The notes: generated by a model not told the origin, from the sequence alone. 64,000 nt of DNA from an uncultured beta proteobacterium (GCA_903933915.1 CAIZLW010000244.1:1-64000), one strand, 5' to 3'; numbered from the stretch's first letter, positions 51,439-60,666 are shown. Numbers and translations are program-made.

Positions 51439-53028
51439 ATGACCACTCTCGATTTTCAGTTCCCCTACACTTCCCAGCGCATGCCGATACTGGCGCGCAA
51501 TGCCGTCGCCACCTCGCAACCGCTCGCCGCGCAGGCCGGCCTGCGCATGATGCTCAAGGGCGGCAATGCCGTTGACGCGATACTCGCCACAGCCATTTCA
51601 CTGACCGTGCTGGAACCGACCAGCAACGGCATCGGCAGCGATGCCTTCTGCATCCTCTGGGACGGCAAGAAACTGCATGGTCTCAACGCCTCGGGACGTT
51701 CACCGGCCGGCTGGACGCCCGACCGCTTCAAGGGCGCGCAGGCGATGCCGCAACGGGGCTGGGATTCGGTCACCGTGCCAGGCTGCGTGTCCGCCTGGGC
51801 GGAAATGTCGCAGAAGTTCGGCAAGCTGCCATTTGCCGACCTGTTCGAACCGGCGATCAAATACGCCAGCGACGGCTATATGGTCACGCCGACCATTGCC
51901 CGGCTGTGGGCGAACCAGGTGCCGGAACTGAAAAACCAACCCGGCTTCGCCGAAGCCTTCATGCCGCGCGGCCGCGCACCGCTGCCCGGCGAAAAATTCT
52001 CGTTCCCGGCTCAGGCCAAGACCCTCGCCCGCATCGCCGAAACCAAGGGCGAAGCGTTCTACAAGGGCGACCTTGCCGAAAAAATTGTCGCCTGGTCCAA
52101 ACAGCACGGCGGCGCGATGACCATGGATGATCTGGCCAGCCACACGCTGGATTGGGTCGAGCCCATCGGCATCGATTATCGCGGTTACACGCTGCATGAG
52201 ATTCCGCCCAACGGCCAGGGCATCGCCGCGCTGATCGCGCTGGGCATCCTCGAGAATTTCGATGTCGCCAAGCTGCCGGTCGACTCTGCGGACAGCATGC
52301 ACCTGCAGATTGAAGCGATGAAGCTGGCCTTCGCCGACATCAATGAATACGTATCCGATTCCTCGACAATGCGTATCAAGCCCGCCGAAATGCTCGACAA
52401 GGCGTACCTGAAAAAGCGTGCGCAATTGATCGACATGAAAAAAGCGCAGGCGCCGACGTTCGGCAACCCGGCCAAGGGCGGCACGGTTTACCTGACCGCC
52501 GCCGACGAGTCCGGCATGATGGTGTCGTACATCCAGTCGAACTTTGCCGGCTTCGGTTCCGGTGTTGTAGTACCCGGCACCGGCATCAGCCTGCAGAACC
52601 GCGGTTACGGTTTCAGCCTGAAGCTGGAACACGCCAACGTCGTCGCGCCGCGCAAGCGCCCCTTCCACACCATCATCCCGGGCTTCCTGACCAAAAACGG
52701 CAAGCCGCTGATGAGCTTCGGCGTCATGGGTGGCTCGATGCAGGCGCAGGGCCACATGCAGGTGGTTTCGCGCATGGTCGATTATGCGCAGAACCCGCAG
52801 GCCGCCGCCGACGCACCACGCTGGCGCATCGATACCGGCCTGAAAGTCGGCATCGAACACGGCGTCGCTGCCGAAACCATTGCTGAACTGCGCGCCCGCG
52901 GCCACGACATGCCGCAGGCCGACCGCTGGTCCACCGATTTCGGCCGCGCCCAGCTGATCTACAAAATGGAAGACGGTTATTTTGCCGCGTCCGAGCGCCG
53001 CACTGACGGCCAGGCTGTCGGCTTCTGA
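51439..53028 (+). CDS. Gamma-glutamyltransferase family (Ntn-hydrolase) protein
   Basis: The 529-residue protein from ATG 51439 (a TTG at 51424 is also open) has [80 protein letters not shown] and the processing site [20 protein letters not shown] with Thr349 as candidate nucleophile. [20 protein letters not shown] is the conserved glycine loop. No signal peptide. It is only distantly similar to the GGT-like protein encoded on the other strand (48448-50166), so the two are not recent duplicates. Probably an amidase- or transpeptidase-type enzyme acting on the solute bound by the Bug receptor encoded upstream. Confidence 0.92.
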   Translation: MTTLDFQFPYTSQRMPILARNAVATSQPLAAQAGLRMMLKGGNAVDAILATAISLTVLEPTSNGIGSDAFCILWDGKKLHGLNASGRSPAGWTPDRFKGAQAMPQRGWDSVTVPGCVSAWAEMSQKFGKLPFADLFEPAIKYASDGYMVTPTIARLWANQVPELKNQPGFAEAFMPRGRAPLPGEKFSFPAQAKTLARIAETKGEAFYKGDLAEKIVAWSKQHGGAMTMDDLASHTLDWVEPIGIDYRGYTLHEIPPNGQGIAALIALGILENFDVAKLPVDSADSMHLQIEAMKLAFADINEYVSDSSTMRIKPAEMLDKAYLKKRAQLIDMKKAQAPTFGNPAKGGTVYLTAADESGMMVSYIQSNFAGFGSGVVVPGTGISLQNRGYGFSLKLEHANVVAPRKRPFHTIIPGFLTKNGKPLMSFGVMGGSMQAQGHMQVVSRMVDYAQNPQAAADAPRWRIDTGLKVGIEHGVAAETIAELRARGHDMPQADRWSTDFGRAQLIYKMEDGYFAASERRTDGQAVGF

Positions 53029-53042
53029 TTCGGGAGCTTGCG

Positions 53043-53567
53043 ATGAAATACAGCCTCGGTGAACGCAAGGTGGTGTGCAAGGGCGATTACTGGATCGCGC
53101 CTACGGCCACCGTCGTCGGCAGCGTGGTGCTGGAAAACAACGCCAGCATCTGGTGGAACTGTGTGCTGCGCAGCGATAATGAAAACATCACCATCGGCGA
53201 GAATTCGCAGGTGCAGGACGGCTCGGTGCTGCATGCCGACCCCGGTTTCCCGCTGACGCTGGAGAAAAACGTCAGCGTCGGCCACATGGCGATGCTGCAC
53301 GGCTGCACCATCGGCGAAGGCAGCTTGGTCGGCATCGGCGCCGTGATTCTCAATGGCGCCAGGATCGGCAAGAATTGTCTGATCGGCGCCCGCGCCTTCA
53401 TCGGCGAAGGCAAGGAAATTCCCGACGGCTCGATGGTGCTGGGCATGCCTGGCAAAGTGGTGCGCCAGCTTTCCGTGGAGGAGATCGCGAACATCAACCG
53501 TATCGCCGACCATTACGTGCAGAATTTCAAACGGTTCCGCAGCGAGTTGAAGCCCGATCCTTCCTGA
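53043..53567 (+). CDS. Gamma-carbonic anhydrase-like hexapeptide-repeat protein
   Basis: The 174-residue protein (ATG 53043 after GGGAGCTTGCG) is a left-handed beta-helix: repeated hexapeptides such as [40 protein letters not shown] and [20 protein letters not shown]. Candidate zinc His residues are in SVLHADPGF and [10 protein letters not shown] (three His as in Cam/CaiE-YrdA relatives). A helical C-terminus follows. Activity as carbonic anhydrase is not assured in this subfamily. It follows the GGT-like gene by 14 bp and is probably co-transcribed. Confidence 0.93.
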   Translation: MKYSLGERKVVCKGDYWIAPTATVVGSVVLENNASIWWNCVLRSDNENITIGENSQVQDGSVLHADPGFPLTLEKNVSVGHMAMLHGCTIGEGSLVGIGAVILNGARIGKNCLIGARAFIGEGKEIPDGSMVLGMPGKVVRQLSVEEIANINRIADHYVQNFKRFRSELKPDPS

Positions 53568-53590
53568 AACCCGGGCTAACGGGGGTGCGC

Positions 53591-53821
53591 ATGACCGGCA
53601 TGACGAAATACGGATTCCGTATCAGGACCCGCGGCGGCATGACCGTCGAGAACCTGGCTGTTCAGGCGCGCTCGCGCGAAGACGCCGAGACCCGCATCCG
53701 GCAGATTTACCAGCACTGCGAAATTCTGGAATGCAGCGAGATCGCCGCTGGCAACCGTGGCGATAGCGTTGATCTGGAAAGCATGATTTCACTGATCAGC
53801 AAGCAGGACGAACAAGGCTGA
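53591..53821 (+). CDS. Small conserved hypothetical protein
   Basis: The 76-residue product from ATG 53591 (MTGMTKYGFRIRTRGGMTVE) has a compact alpha/beta pattern: strand TKYGFRIRTRGGMTVENLAV, helix SREDAETRIRQIYQHC and strand EILECSEI, then a polar tail. The family is not recognised. It lies 23 bp after the gamma-carbonic anhydrase gene and reads with normal codon usage. Convergent with the ParA-like gene. Confidence 0.65.
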   Translation: MTGMTKYGFRIRTRGGMTVENLAVQARSREDAETRIRQIYQHCEILECSEIAAGNRGDSVDLESMISLISKQDEQG

Positions 53822-53856
53822 TCGTGTGGTGCCTGCGCCAACGCGCAAGCAAACAG

Positions 53857-54656
53857 TCAGGTGCGCGTATGCCGCGTGTGCACCAGCTTCAGACTGGAGG
53901 CAACCTGGCGCTGCACGGAAGCCCCCCGCTCTGCCGCCAGCGCGGTGCGCGCGCCCGGCGGCTCGTCGGCGCATGTTCGAACACATCCTGATTTCTGGCC
54001 GGGCTTTCGGCCAGACTGACGTTTTCCGCGATGCGCGTGGCGCAGACTTCGTCGCCATAACGCTCACGCAACTGGCGCTCGATGTCCACCGCCATGCGCC
54101 GCCGCGAATCGTAACGCGTGATCAAGTAGCGGCGTGGCACCCGCCGCTTCAGCACATGCTCCAGCGCCTTGAGCGTGCGCTCCATCTGCAGCGCACCCTT
54201 CAAAGCCAGATAGTCAGCGGAGATCGGTATCAGCACGCCGTCCGCGGCAAAAACACTGCTCAAAGACAATACGCCCAGCATCGGGCATGAATCCATCAGT
54301 ACCGGACGCTCGGCGGGCTCGCGCTCCAGCGCCAGCGACAAGCGGCTCAGGGCAGATGGGCCTTTGCCGAACTGGGTGTCGACCTTGGACAGCTCCAGAT
54401 GCGACGGCACCAGTTTCCAGCCGTTGCGCGTCGCGCAGATCAGCGCGGACAGCGGCGCGCCGTGCGCATACAAACCATACAGGCTGGCCTCGGCACGCGG
54501 CACGACCACGCCGCAAACGGCAGTCAGGTGCGCCTGCGGATCAAGATCGATGACCAGCGGATCGTCGCCACGACGCGTCAGCAGACCGGCAAGATTCAGC
54601 GTCGTCGTTGTTTTTCCAACGCCGCCCTTCTGATTGAACACCGCGATGCGCGCCAC
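53857..54656 (-). pseudogene. ParA family ATPase, probably frameshifted near its C-terminus
   Basis: The start is GTG 54654-54656 behind AGGAGGT. It has a deviant Walker A NQKGGVGKTTTTLN, VIDLDPQAHLTAVC, VLMDSCPMLGVLSLSSVFAA and ENVSLAESPARNQDVFEHAP, as in ParA/Soj proteins that partition cargo. As read, the frame continues to a stop at 53889 with an unrelated Arg/Pro-rich tail (SRRARAPRWRQS). Adding one base around 53965-53975 gives a far more natural end (GARTALAAERGASVQRQVAS, ending in HTRT) with TGA at 53857-53859. No parB-like gene is visible. Sequence error or true mutation cannot be separated by eye. Confidence 0.75.
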
Positions 54657-55183
54657 ACGACCTCCTGCAAATCATTGCATTGGATACTGCCGGGGGAACA
54701 TGGATTTTGCGCTGATAATCAGCAGATTGGCAACATAACTTGCGACTGTTTCTGAGAAATCGCATGCAAGTGCTTAGCTTATTACCCAGACCGGATATTT
54801 GTAAAATAAAATATATAAAACAATAGGTTACCGAAATATTCCACCCCCATTGACCGGCGATTGGCCTGTAATTTGATACCCGTCCAACCACAAGGCTGTA
54901 TGCGATGCTTCATCAGCAAACCACTAATTATGCAAATTACTGCACAAATTGATGACCACTTCACGCGCCCCTTCCTTATCCGCAACGGGGGCGTCCGATG
55001 ACCACGAAAAGCAAGGCCGGAAATTTGCGGCTTACACCGCCATCCACAAATTTCCATTGATGAATTTGCATTGCACCTGCTCAAATCGAGCCGCCACGCA
55101 CCCCCTTGGCAACAACCACAATGCAATAGCGACTACGGTCGAATTCGGTTATCCTGCGCACAATTAATGAGGGAGTACTGCAA
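54657..55183. other. Intergenic region with AT-rich core
   Basis: No gene is supported. The centre (about 54795-54835) is strongly AT-rich (TTTGTAAAATAAAATATATA) and sits upstream of the ParA-like gene, so it may hold its promoter. The part from 54950 to 55140 has open frames without motifs or ribosome sites. Confidence 0.5.
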
Positions 55184-55324
55184 ATGGCGTTTTATGTTTT
55201 TTATGCAATCGCGATTGTTGTGCTGATTCTCCACTTCACAGGTTGGCTGAAACGCAAGAATCTGGAGTGGGTGGTGCTGGCGCTTGCGGTTTCGGTATTC
55301 CCCGTCGTCATTTTCCTGCGTTAA
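55184..55324 (+). CDS. 46-residue membrane protein
   Basis: ATG 55184 follows GAGGGAGTACTGCAA. The product has two hydrophobic stretches, FYVFYAIAIVVLILHFTGWL and WVVLALAVSVFPVVIFLR, separated by a basic turn (KRKNLEW), so a small two-helix inner-membrane protein is predicted. Codon use and ribosome site support it. No homologue is recognised. It converges with the TauE/SafE gene (18 bp between stops). Confidence 0.7.
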   Translation: MAFYVFYAIAIVVLILHFTGWLKRKNLEWVVLALAVSVFPVVIFLR

Positions 55325-55342
55325 ACGGCACGCACACTCGCA

Positions 55343-56086
55343 CTACTTTGCCAACAGGCTGAGTCCGCTGGCCAGCAGCATCACCGCCAGCACTCTTGCG
55401 AACGTCTCACTGTCCACCTTGTTGCCAAGGCGCTCGCCGACCACCGTTCCTGCCCACATCAGTGGCAACAGCATCAGGAACAGCAGCAGCACAGTGCTGC
55501 TGTAAAAGCCGGACCAGGCATAACCGCCGATCCGGGCAATCATTTCGAAAAACCACAACGCGGCAACCGTCGCCCGGAATCCGGCGCGGGTCACGCCACG
55601 CGCGTTGACATATATCACCACCAACGTCCCGCCGCCGCCACCGAACAGCGTATCGAAAAAGCTGCCGAAGAATCCCGCCGGCCATGCCCAGCGCGATGAA
55701 CAGCGCAGTTGCGGCAACCCCAGAATGCTGACCGTCAGCATGTACAGCGAATACAGCACCAGAAAACCACCAAGCATGGTCACCAGCACCCGGTTGTCGA
55801 GCACGGCGAACAGCCACAGACCGATTACCGCACCGATGATGGTCGGCGGCAGCAGCAACCACAGCTCACGCCAAACCACCTGCCCGTGATCGCGAATCAG
55901 CAGAATCACAAACAGCACGAACACCAGCAGGCTGCACAACGGCACTGCGAGTTGCAGCGGTATCGCAAAGGCCAGCAACGGCACCGCGATCATGCCAGCC
56001 CCAAAGCCCGACATGCCGCGCACGACAAATGCGCTGAAGATGACCAGCGCCACCCAGGCGAACTGCGCGTAACCCAGATCAGCCAT
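55343..56086 (-). CDS. Sulfite exporter TauE/SafE (TSUP) family protein
   Basis: The 247-residue protein has eight hydrophobic segments in two TSUP halves: FSAFVVRGMSGFGAGMIAVP (first G-F-G-G-G-type loop) and AGFFGSFFDTLFGGGGGTLV (second), each followed by conserved hydrophobic stretches (ALFVLF-like and FLMLLPLMWAGTVVGERLG). TSUP members export sulfite, sulfoacetate and similar C-S compounds across the inner membrane. It is the last gene of a five-gene minus-strand run and stands three bases after its paralogue. The specific solute is unknown. Confidence 0.9.
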   Translation of the reverse strand: MADLGYAQFAWVALVIFSAFVVRGMSGFGAGMIAVPLLAFAIPLQLAVPLCSLLVFVLFVILLIRDHGQVVWRELWLLLPPTIIGAVIGLWLFAVLDNRVLVTMLGGFLVLYSLYMLTVSILGLPQLRCSSRWAWPAGFFGSFFDTLFGGGGGTLVVIYVNARGVTRAGFRATVAALWFFEMIARIGGYAWSGFYSSTVLLLFLMLLPLMWAGTVVGERLGNKVDSETFARVLAVMLLASGLSLLAK

Positions 56087-56089
56087 TTT

Positions 56090-56836
56090 TCATTTAATCA
56101 GCAACGCCCCGCCACTTGCCAGCAGAACTGCGCCGACTGCGCGATTGAACCACTCCGGATTGAAGCGACGCACCAGGCGCGCGCCCAACCATGATCCGAT
56201 CAACATCATCGGCAAAGCTGCCGCGAGCAATACCAATACATTGCGATCATAGAGGCCGAGCACGGCATACCCCACCAGACGTGTCACCCCCTGAAAAAGC
56301 ATGATCGAAGTAATCGTGACACGGAAAGCATCGCGCCCCAGTCGCAATCCATTGAGGTAAATCACATACATCGGCCCCGCAGCACCGCCGAAAAGGGCGC
56401 CAATCAGCCCGGCCGAAGTGCTGGTCAGCACCGCGACCACCGGCAGCCACCGTCTCGGCACATGCACCTCACGGCCGGCGAGCAGCAGCACATACAACGC
56501 ATACAGCACTACAAAAACACCCAGGGCCCGGCCCAACGGCTGCGGATCGAACAACCCCATCATGTAAAGTCCGATCAACACGCCGATCAGGCTGCCCGGC
56601 ATGATGTGCCAAATGGCGCGCCAGACAATGTGACGCCAGTCGGCGATGCCGTGTCCGATCGACGACAGCATGTTGAGCACAGTGACCACCGGCACCGTGA
56701 CCTGCAAGGGAAAGACCAGCGCCAGCAACGGAACAGCGATCGCCCCGCCGCCGAATCCGGTGCCGCCACGAACCGCGAACGCCAGAGTCACCACCAGGGC
56801 GCAAAACAACAGTTGCCAGTCCGACAGGGCTTCCAT
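56090..56836 (-). CDS. Sulfite exporter TauE/SafE (TSUP) family protein (tandem paralogue)
   Basis: From ATG 56834-56836 (MEALSDWQLLFCALVVTLAF) the product is 248 residues. The two family loops are RGGTGFGGGAIAVPLLALVF and AGLIGALFGGAAGPMYVIYL, and the C-terminal half has FQGVTRLVGYAVLGLYDRNV and MLIGSWLGARLVRRFNPEWF. It is clearly paralogous to the next gene (both end in xGARL/GERLG followed by AVxLLASG-L). It begins four bases downstream of the MFS stop at 56841, so it is in the same operon. Such tandem pairs may form a heteromer or have different substrates. Confidence 0.9.
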   Translation of the reverse strand: MEALSDWQLLFCALVVTLAFAVRGGTGFGGGAIAVPLLALVFPLQVTVPVVTVLNMLSSIGHGIADWRHIVWRAIWHIMPGSLIGVLIGLYMMGLFDPQPLGRALGVFVVLYALYVLLLAGREVHVPRRWLPVVAVLTSTSAGLIGALFGGAAGPMYVIYLNGLRLGRDAFRVTITSIMLFQGVTRLVGYAVLGLYDRNVLVLLAAALPMMLIGSWLGARLVRRFNPEWFNRAVGAVLLASGGALLIK

Positions 56837-56840
56837 GGCT

Positions 56841-58058
56841 TCAGTGTCCGGCGCGCATCGCGCGTTTGCCGGCGTGCAAGGCAAAAAGCGTCAGCACGGC
56901 AATCACGGCAATGGCGCCAAAAGTCGTCGTATAACTGCCGATCGCCTTGTACAACAGCGTGAACGCAGTAGGACCGGTGAGAATTCCGGCAAAATTCCAC
57001 ACCATCGCTCCACCGGTCACCAGACTGACCTGGCCGGGCGGACTGCGCCGCGCCACCTCAGCGGTATACAGTCCGTTCCAGCCGATGGCCGTGGCACCGA
57101 ACACGGCATACAACAGCGCGGTCAGCCACACCGGCCAGCCCGGCGCCAGAAAAAATACCGCGACACAGCACGCGACCGACACCAATGTCAGGTACTGCAA
57201 CGCCGCCATGCAATCCCCGCTGCGGTCGGCAACCCAGCCCCAGGCGATACGGCCGAGCACGCCGAATATCTGCGCCACCGACAGCATCAGCCCGGCTTCG
57301 ACCAGCGTGTAACCGCCCTCGCCGACCAGCATCACTACGGTAAACGTGCTGACGCACAACTGGATGAACGCCAGACAGAAAGCCGCAACACCCAGCCAGC
57401 GCAATGCCGGCATACTCCACACCAACCGCACGCCATCGAACACACGGGCTTGCACCGGCAAATCCGGACGCCGGTCATCATCCCAGGCTCGGCGGGACGG
57501 CTGTATCACGAGCAGCGTGATCAGGCACGACGCCAGCACCAGCGCGAGCGCCCAGCGCCAGCCCCAGGTCAGCGTGACGGCCGGCGCAATCAGCGCCATC
57601 AGCGCCCAGGCCAGCGGCACGCCGGTCTGCTTCAGGGAAAAAATGAAATTGCGGTGCTGCGGCGGGCTGAAACGGAACAGCAGATGCGCCGCCGCCGGCA
57701 GGTTTATGCTCATCGCTGCGCCGATAAAAATAGAGGCAACAACCAGTGACCAGACACTGCCATACAGGGCAATCGCCATGCCCAGCACGCAACAGGCCAT
57801 GCCGAACTGTGTCGTTCGGCAGCCGCCGTAACGCGCGACCATCCAGGTGAACAACATCGAACCCAGCATCGCCGCGCCGTAGATCACGCTCATCTGGTAA
57901 CCGATCAACGACGCTTCGACGCCAAGGTTGCGTGCAAGCTCCGGGGCAATCACCGGAAACACGGCCGCCCCCATCGCGCCGGCGACCTGCGCCGCGGTGG
58001 TTGCCGCCACTACTGCGGCGACCGTACGCGCCGGATAAGCTTCTGCCTTCATGCTCAT
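56841..58058 (-). CDS. MFS transporter (third of three tandem paralogues)
   Basis: The 405-residue protein starts at ATG 58056-58058, overlapping the upstream MFS stop by four bases (ATGA); a longer frame reaching 58379 is a shadow of that gene. The protein has 12 membrane segments, APELARNLGVEASLIGYQMS, the paralogue-specific motif FIFSLKQTGVPLAWALMALI and GRIAWGWVADRSGDCMAALQ. ALYAVFGATAIGWNGLYTAE is shared with the other two paralogues. A solute:cation symporter or exporter of the inner membrane. It precedes the two TauE/SafE genes. Confidence 0.9.
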   Translation of the reverse strand: MSMKAEAYPARTVAAVVAATTAAQVAGAMGAAVFPVIAPELARNLGVEASLIGYQMSVIYGAAMLGSMLFTWMVARYGGCRTTQFGMACCVLGMAIALYGSVWSLVVASIFIGAAMSINLPAAAHLLFRFSPPQHRNFIFSLKQTGVPLAWALMALIAPAVTLTWGWRWALALVLASCLITLLVIQPSRRAWDDDRRPDLPVQARVFDGVRLVWSMPALRWLGVAAFCLAFIQLCVSTFTVVMLVGEGGYTLVEAGLMLSVAQIFGVLGRIAWGWVADRSGDCMAALQYLTLVSVACCVAVFFLAPGWPVWLTALLYAVFGATAIGWNGLYTAEVARRSPPGQVSLVTGGAMVWNFAGILTGPTAFTLLYKAIGSYTTTFGAIAVIAVLTLFALHAGKRAMRAGH

Positions 58059-59281
58059 GACTTGCGGTCCGCGCGTACCGCAAAAGCGGCGAGTGTTGCG
58101 CTGATCAGCGCGCCCACCGCCAGATAACCAAACATCGCCGTGTAGCTGCCGATGCTGCGATAGACCACAGCGAAAAGTGCAGGCCCGATGAGAATGCCGG
58201 CAAAAATCCATACCATCACGCCGCCGGTCGCAACGCTGACCATGCCTGGAGGACTCAGCCGCGCAATCTGTGCATGCATGACCCCGTTCCAGCCGTAGGC
58301 AACGACGCCGAACAGCGCGTAGAACAGTCCAAGCGCAAACGTCGGCCATGTCGTTGAAATGAATACGCTGCCCACACATCCAGCCGCCGCGGCGACGCTG
58401 GTCAGCGTCAGTATCGCTATGGCATTACCACTGCGATCGGCAATCCAGCCGAACGTCAGCCGGCCGGCCATGCCCGCAATCTGCACCAGAGAAAGCATCA
58501 CGCCTGCCGCCACCAGACTGTAACCGACGTCATGCACCAGCAGATTGACGGTGAACGTGCCCACACAGAGTTGCACCAGCGAGAAAAAAAACGCTGCAAT
58601 CCCCAGATAACGCAATGTCGGATACCGCCACAGCACAATCACGCCGGTCAGCAGATGGGTCTGGCCCGCAGCATGCGGGTCGCGGTCGTCGTCCCAGAAC
58701 CGCCGCCACCGCTCCAGTGCCAGTGCGGTCGCAATCGCATAAGCCAGTATCACCAGCAGCGGTACCTGCCAGCCAAAAGACAATGTCATTGTCGGCGCCA
58801 CCAGCGCGATCGCTGCCCAGCCCAGCGGCACGCCGGTCTGCTTGATCGAAAAAATCAGGTTGCGATGTTGCGAAGGACCAAAACGGAACAGCAGGTGCGC
58901 GGCGCCGGCAGCGGCCAGCGCATTGCTGGTGCCAATGCATAGCGCCGCCAGGGGCATCAGCCATAACTCGCCAGCCAGTGCTGCAATCATGCCCGCGGCC
59001 GACAGCCACAACGCAACCTGCATGGCCCGGCATGCCCCCCAGCGCAGGACCACGGGACCAACCATGCCGGAGGCCAACATGGCGGCGCCGAACAGCAGGC
59101 TGATCTGATAGCCCACGTAAGAAGCATCAATATCGAGCATGCGCGCAAGGTATGGCGCCATCACCGGAAAAATCGCAATCCCCATCGCCGACGCGATCTG
59201 CGCCGCAGTCGTGGCCAGCACAACGACTGCAACCGAAGGCTGCAGTCCGGAAACCGCACCCTGGGGTGCCGCCGGATTCAT
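58055..59281 (-). CDS. MFS transporter (second of three tandem paralogues)
   Basis: The 408-residue protein begins at ATG 59279-59281 inside the stop codon of the first MFS gene (ATGA 59278-59281). Membrane topology is normal for MFS. Shared paralogue motifs are LIFSIKQTGVPLGWAAIALV, AGRLTFGWIADRSGNAIAIL and FYALFGVVAYGWNGVMHAQI. The N-terminus (VLATTAAQIASAMGIAIFPV) resembles that of the third gene closely, so these two seem the most recent duplicates. Confidence 0.9.
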   Translation of the reverse strand: MNPAAPQGAVSGLQPSVAVVVLATTAAQIASAMGIAIFPVMAPYLARMLDIDASYVGYQISLLFGAAMLASGMVGPVVLRWGACRAMQVALWLSAAGMIAALAGELWLMPLAALCIGTSNALAAAGAAHLLFRFGPSQHRNLIFSIKQTGVPLGWAAIALVAPTMTLSFGWQVPLLVILAYAIATALALERWRRFWDDDRDPHAAGQTHLLTGVIVLWRYPTLRYLGIAAFFFSLVQLCVGTFTVNLLVHDVGYSLVAAGVMLSLVQIAGMAGRLTFGWIADRSGNAIAILTLTSVAAAAGCVGSVFISTTWPTFALGLFYALFGVVAYGWNGVMHAQIARLSPPGMVSVATGGVMVWIFAGILIGPALFAVVYRSIGSYTAMFGYLAVGALISATLAAFAVRADRKS

Positions 59282-60492
59282 GCGGTGCTCCGGCCGCGCG
59301 CTGCTGCGCGCTGCGCCAATACCAGCATTCCGAGCGCAGCCAAGGCCACGCCCGGAACCAGCAGAAAGGTCTTGCTGTAACTGCCAATGCCGCCATAAGC
59401 CGCAGCAAATGCGGCGGGACCGATCAGCACACCGGCAAATACAAAGAAAGTGGTTCCGGCGGCCACCACGCTGGCCATTCCCTGCGGGCTGAGTCGCGCG
59501 GCTTCCGCGTGAAATACGCCGTTCCAGCCCACCGCCGTGGCGCCAATGATGAAAAACAGCAGGTAAATCATCATCCGGTTCCAGCCCGGATCGAAATACA
59601 CCAGTACCAGCGTCGAGGCCAAAGTCACCAAGCAGATGATCATCAGCACGGTCAGGCTGCTGCCCAGTCGGTCGGCCAGCCAGCCCCAGCAGATGCGTGA
59701 CGCCGAACCGCCAACCTGCACCACCGACAGCAATACGCCCGCCTCCACCAAACCCAGTCCGCCCTCGGCCACCAGATAAATCACGGTAAAACTCAGTACG
59801 ATGCGCTGGATGCCGGAAAAAACCATCGCCACCAGGGAAATCCAGCGCAGGCTGCGCTGCCGCCAGACCAGCGGCACGCCGCCAAATGCGGCCTTTTTGC
59901 CGCCGCCGTCGCCGCGCTGGTCACTGTCCCAGTGCGCGCGATGACGCTGGATGACAACCAGCAACACGACAATCAGCGCCCCAACCACAAGCAGCGACCA
60001 GCGATATCCGAAATGCACGGCAATACCCGGCGCCGTCAGCGCGGTGATGACGCCGCCGACGGGCACACCGGTCTGTTTGATCGAGAACATGATGTTGCGT
60101 CGCTCGGGCGGCGTGTAAGTGACCAGCATATGGGCTGCAGCGGAATTGATCATGCCCATCCCGATCCCGATTGCGGCCGAACCGAACGCAATGGCCACAA
60201 CATCAGGCACTGCAAACAGGGCCATGCCCAAGCCGCAGCACAAAATCGACAACTGGGTGGCGCGGGCCCCGCCATAACGCAGAACAACATTGCCGCCGAT
60301 CATGGTCGCCAGTGTTGCCACGCCAAAAGTCAGACTCACCTGATAACCGATCAAAATCGGGCTGACGCCCAGCGCTTCGGCCAGTTTGGGCGCGATCGTG
60401 GGTAGCAGGATGTTCGACATCGCCACGATCATCTGGGCGATGGTCGCAACGGCAAGAACCGTCCAGGGGCCGGGCATGGCAACAGCTTTCAT
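59278..60492 (-). CDS. MFS transporter (first of three tandem paralogues)
   Basis: The 404-residue protein starts at ATG 60490-60492 (a GTG three bases upstream is possible). Shared motifs: IMFSIKQTGVPVGGVITALT, ASRICWGWLADRLGSSLTVL and LFFIIGATAVGWNGVFHAEA. It is the first gene of the five-gene minus-strand operon and faces the GntR-family regulator gene across 200 bp. Its N-terminus (ATIAQMIVAMSNILLPTIAP) is the most diverged of the three. Substrate unknown. Confidence 0.9.
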   Translation of the reverse strand: MKAVAMPGPWTVLAVATIAQMIVAMSNILLPTIAPKLAEALGVSPILIGYQVSLTFGVATLATMIGGNVVLRYGGARATQLSILCCGLGMALFAVPDVVAIAFGSAAIGIGMGMINSAAAHMLVTYTPPERRNIMFSIKQTGVPVGGVITALTAPGIAVHFGYRWSLLVVGALIVVLLVVIQRHRAHWDSDQRGDGGGKKAAFGGVPLVWRQRSLRWISLVAMVFSGIQRIVLSFTVIYLVAEGGLGLVEAGVLLSVVQVGGSASRICWGWLADRLGSSLTVLMIICLVTLASTLVLVYFDPGWNRMMIYLLFFIIGATAVGWNGVFHAEAARLSPQGMASVVAAGTTFFVFAGVLIGPAAFAAAYGGIGSYSKTFLLVPGVALAALGMLVLAQRAAARGRSTA

Positions 60493-60656
60493 CACGACCG
60501 GTCTTTTGAGGGAAAACTTAAATTCGGAGGAATACTGGCATTGTGGTGAGTGCGGCAGTCCGGCGCAAGGCGGGTTTTCACGATGCGGTCTTAAGGAACC
60601 GGCTGCGATGATTTCGCAACCTCGGAATGTCCGCGATAAACCCAGTGCCGTACCAT

Positions 60657-60666
60657 TGACATGTCA
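60657..60666. promoter_or_regulatory. Palindrome likely bound by the adjacent GntR regulator
   Basis: TGACATGTCA is a perfect 10-bp palindrome 26 bp before the start of the GntR gene, directly followed by GATATC. Its place between the divergent regulator and transporter operon fits an autoregulatory operator, although FCD-type sites are usually longer. Confidence 0.45.

Noticed and set aside
58059-58379. N-terminal extension of the third MFS protein
   Set aside because: The extra 107 codons are out-of-frame shadow of the second MFS gene; the ATGA overlap at 58055-58058 and the membrane pattern define the start.
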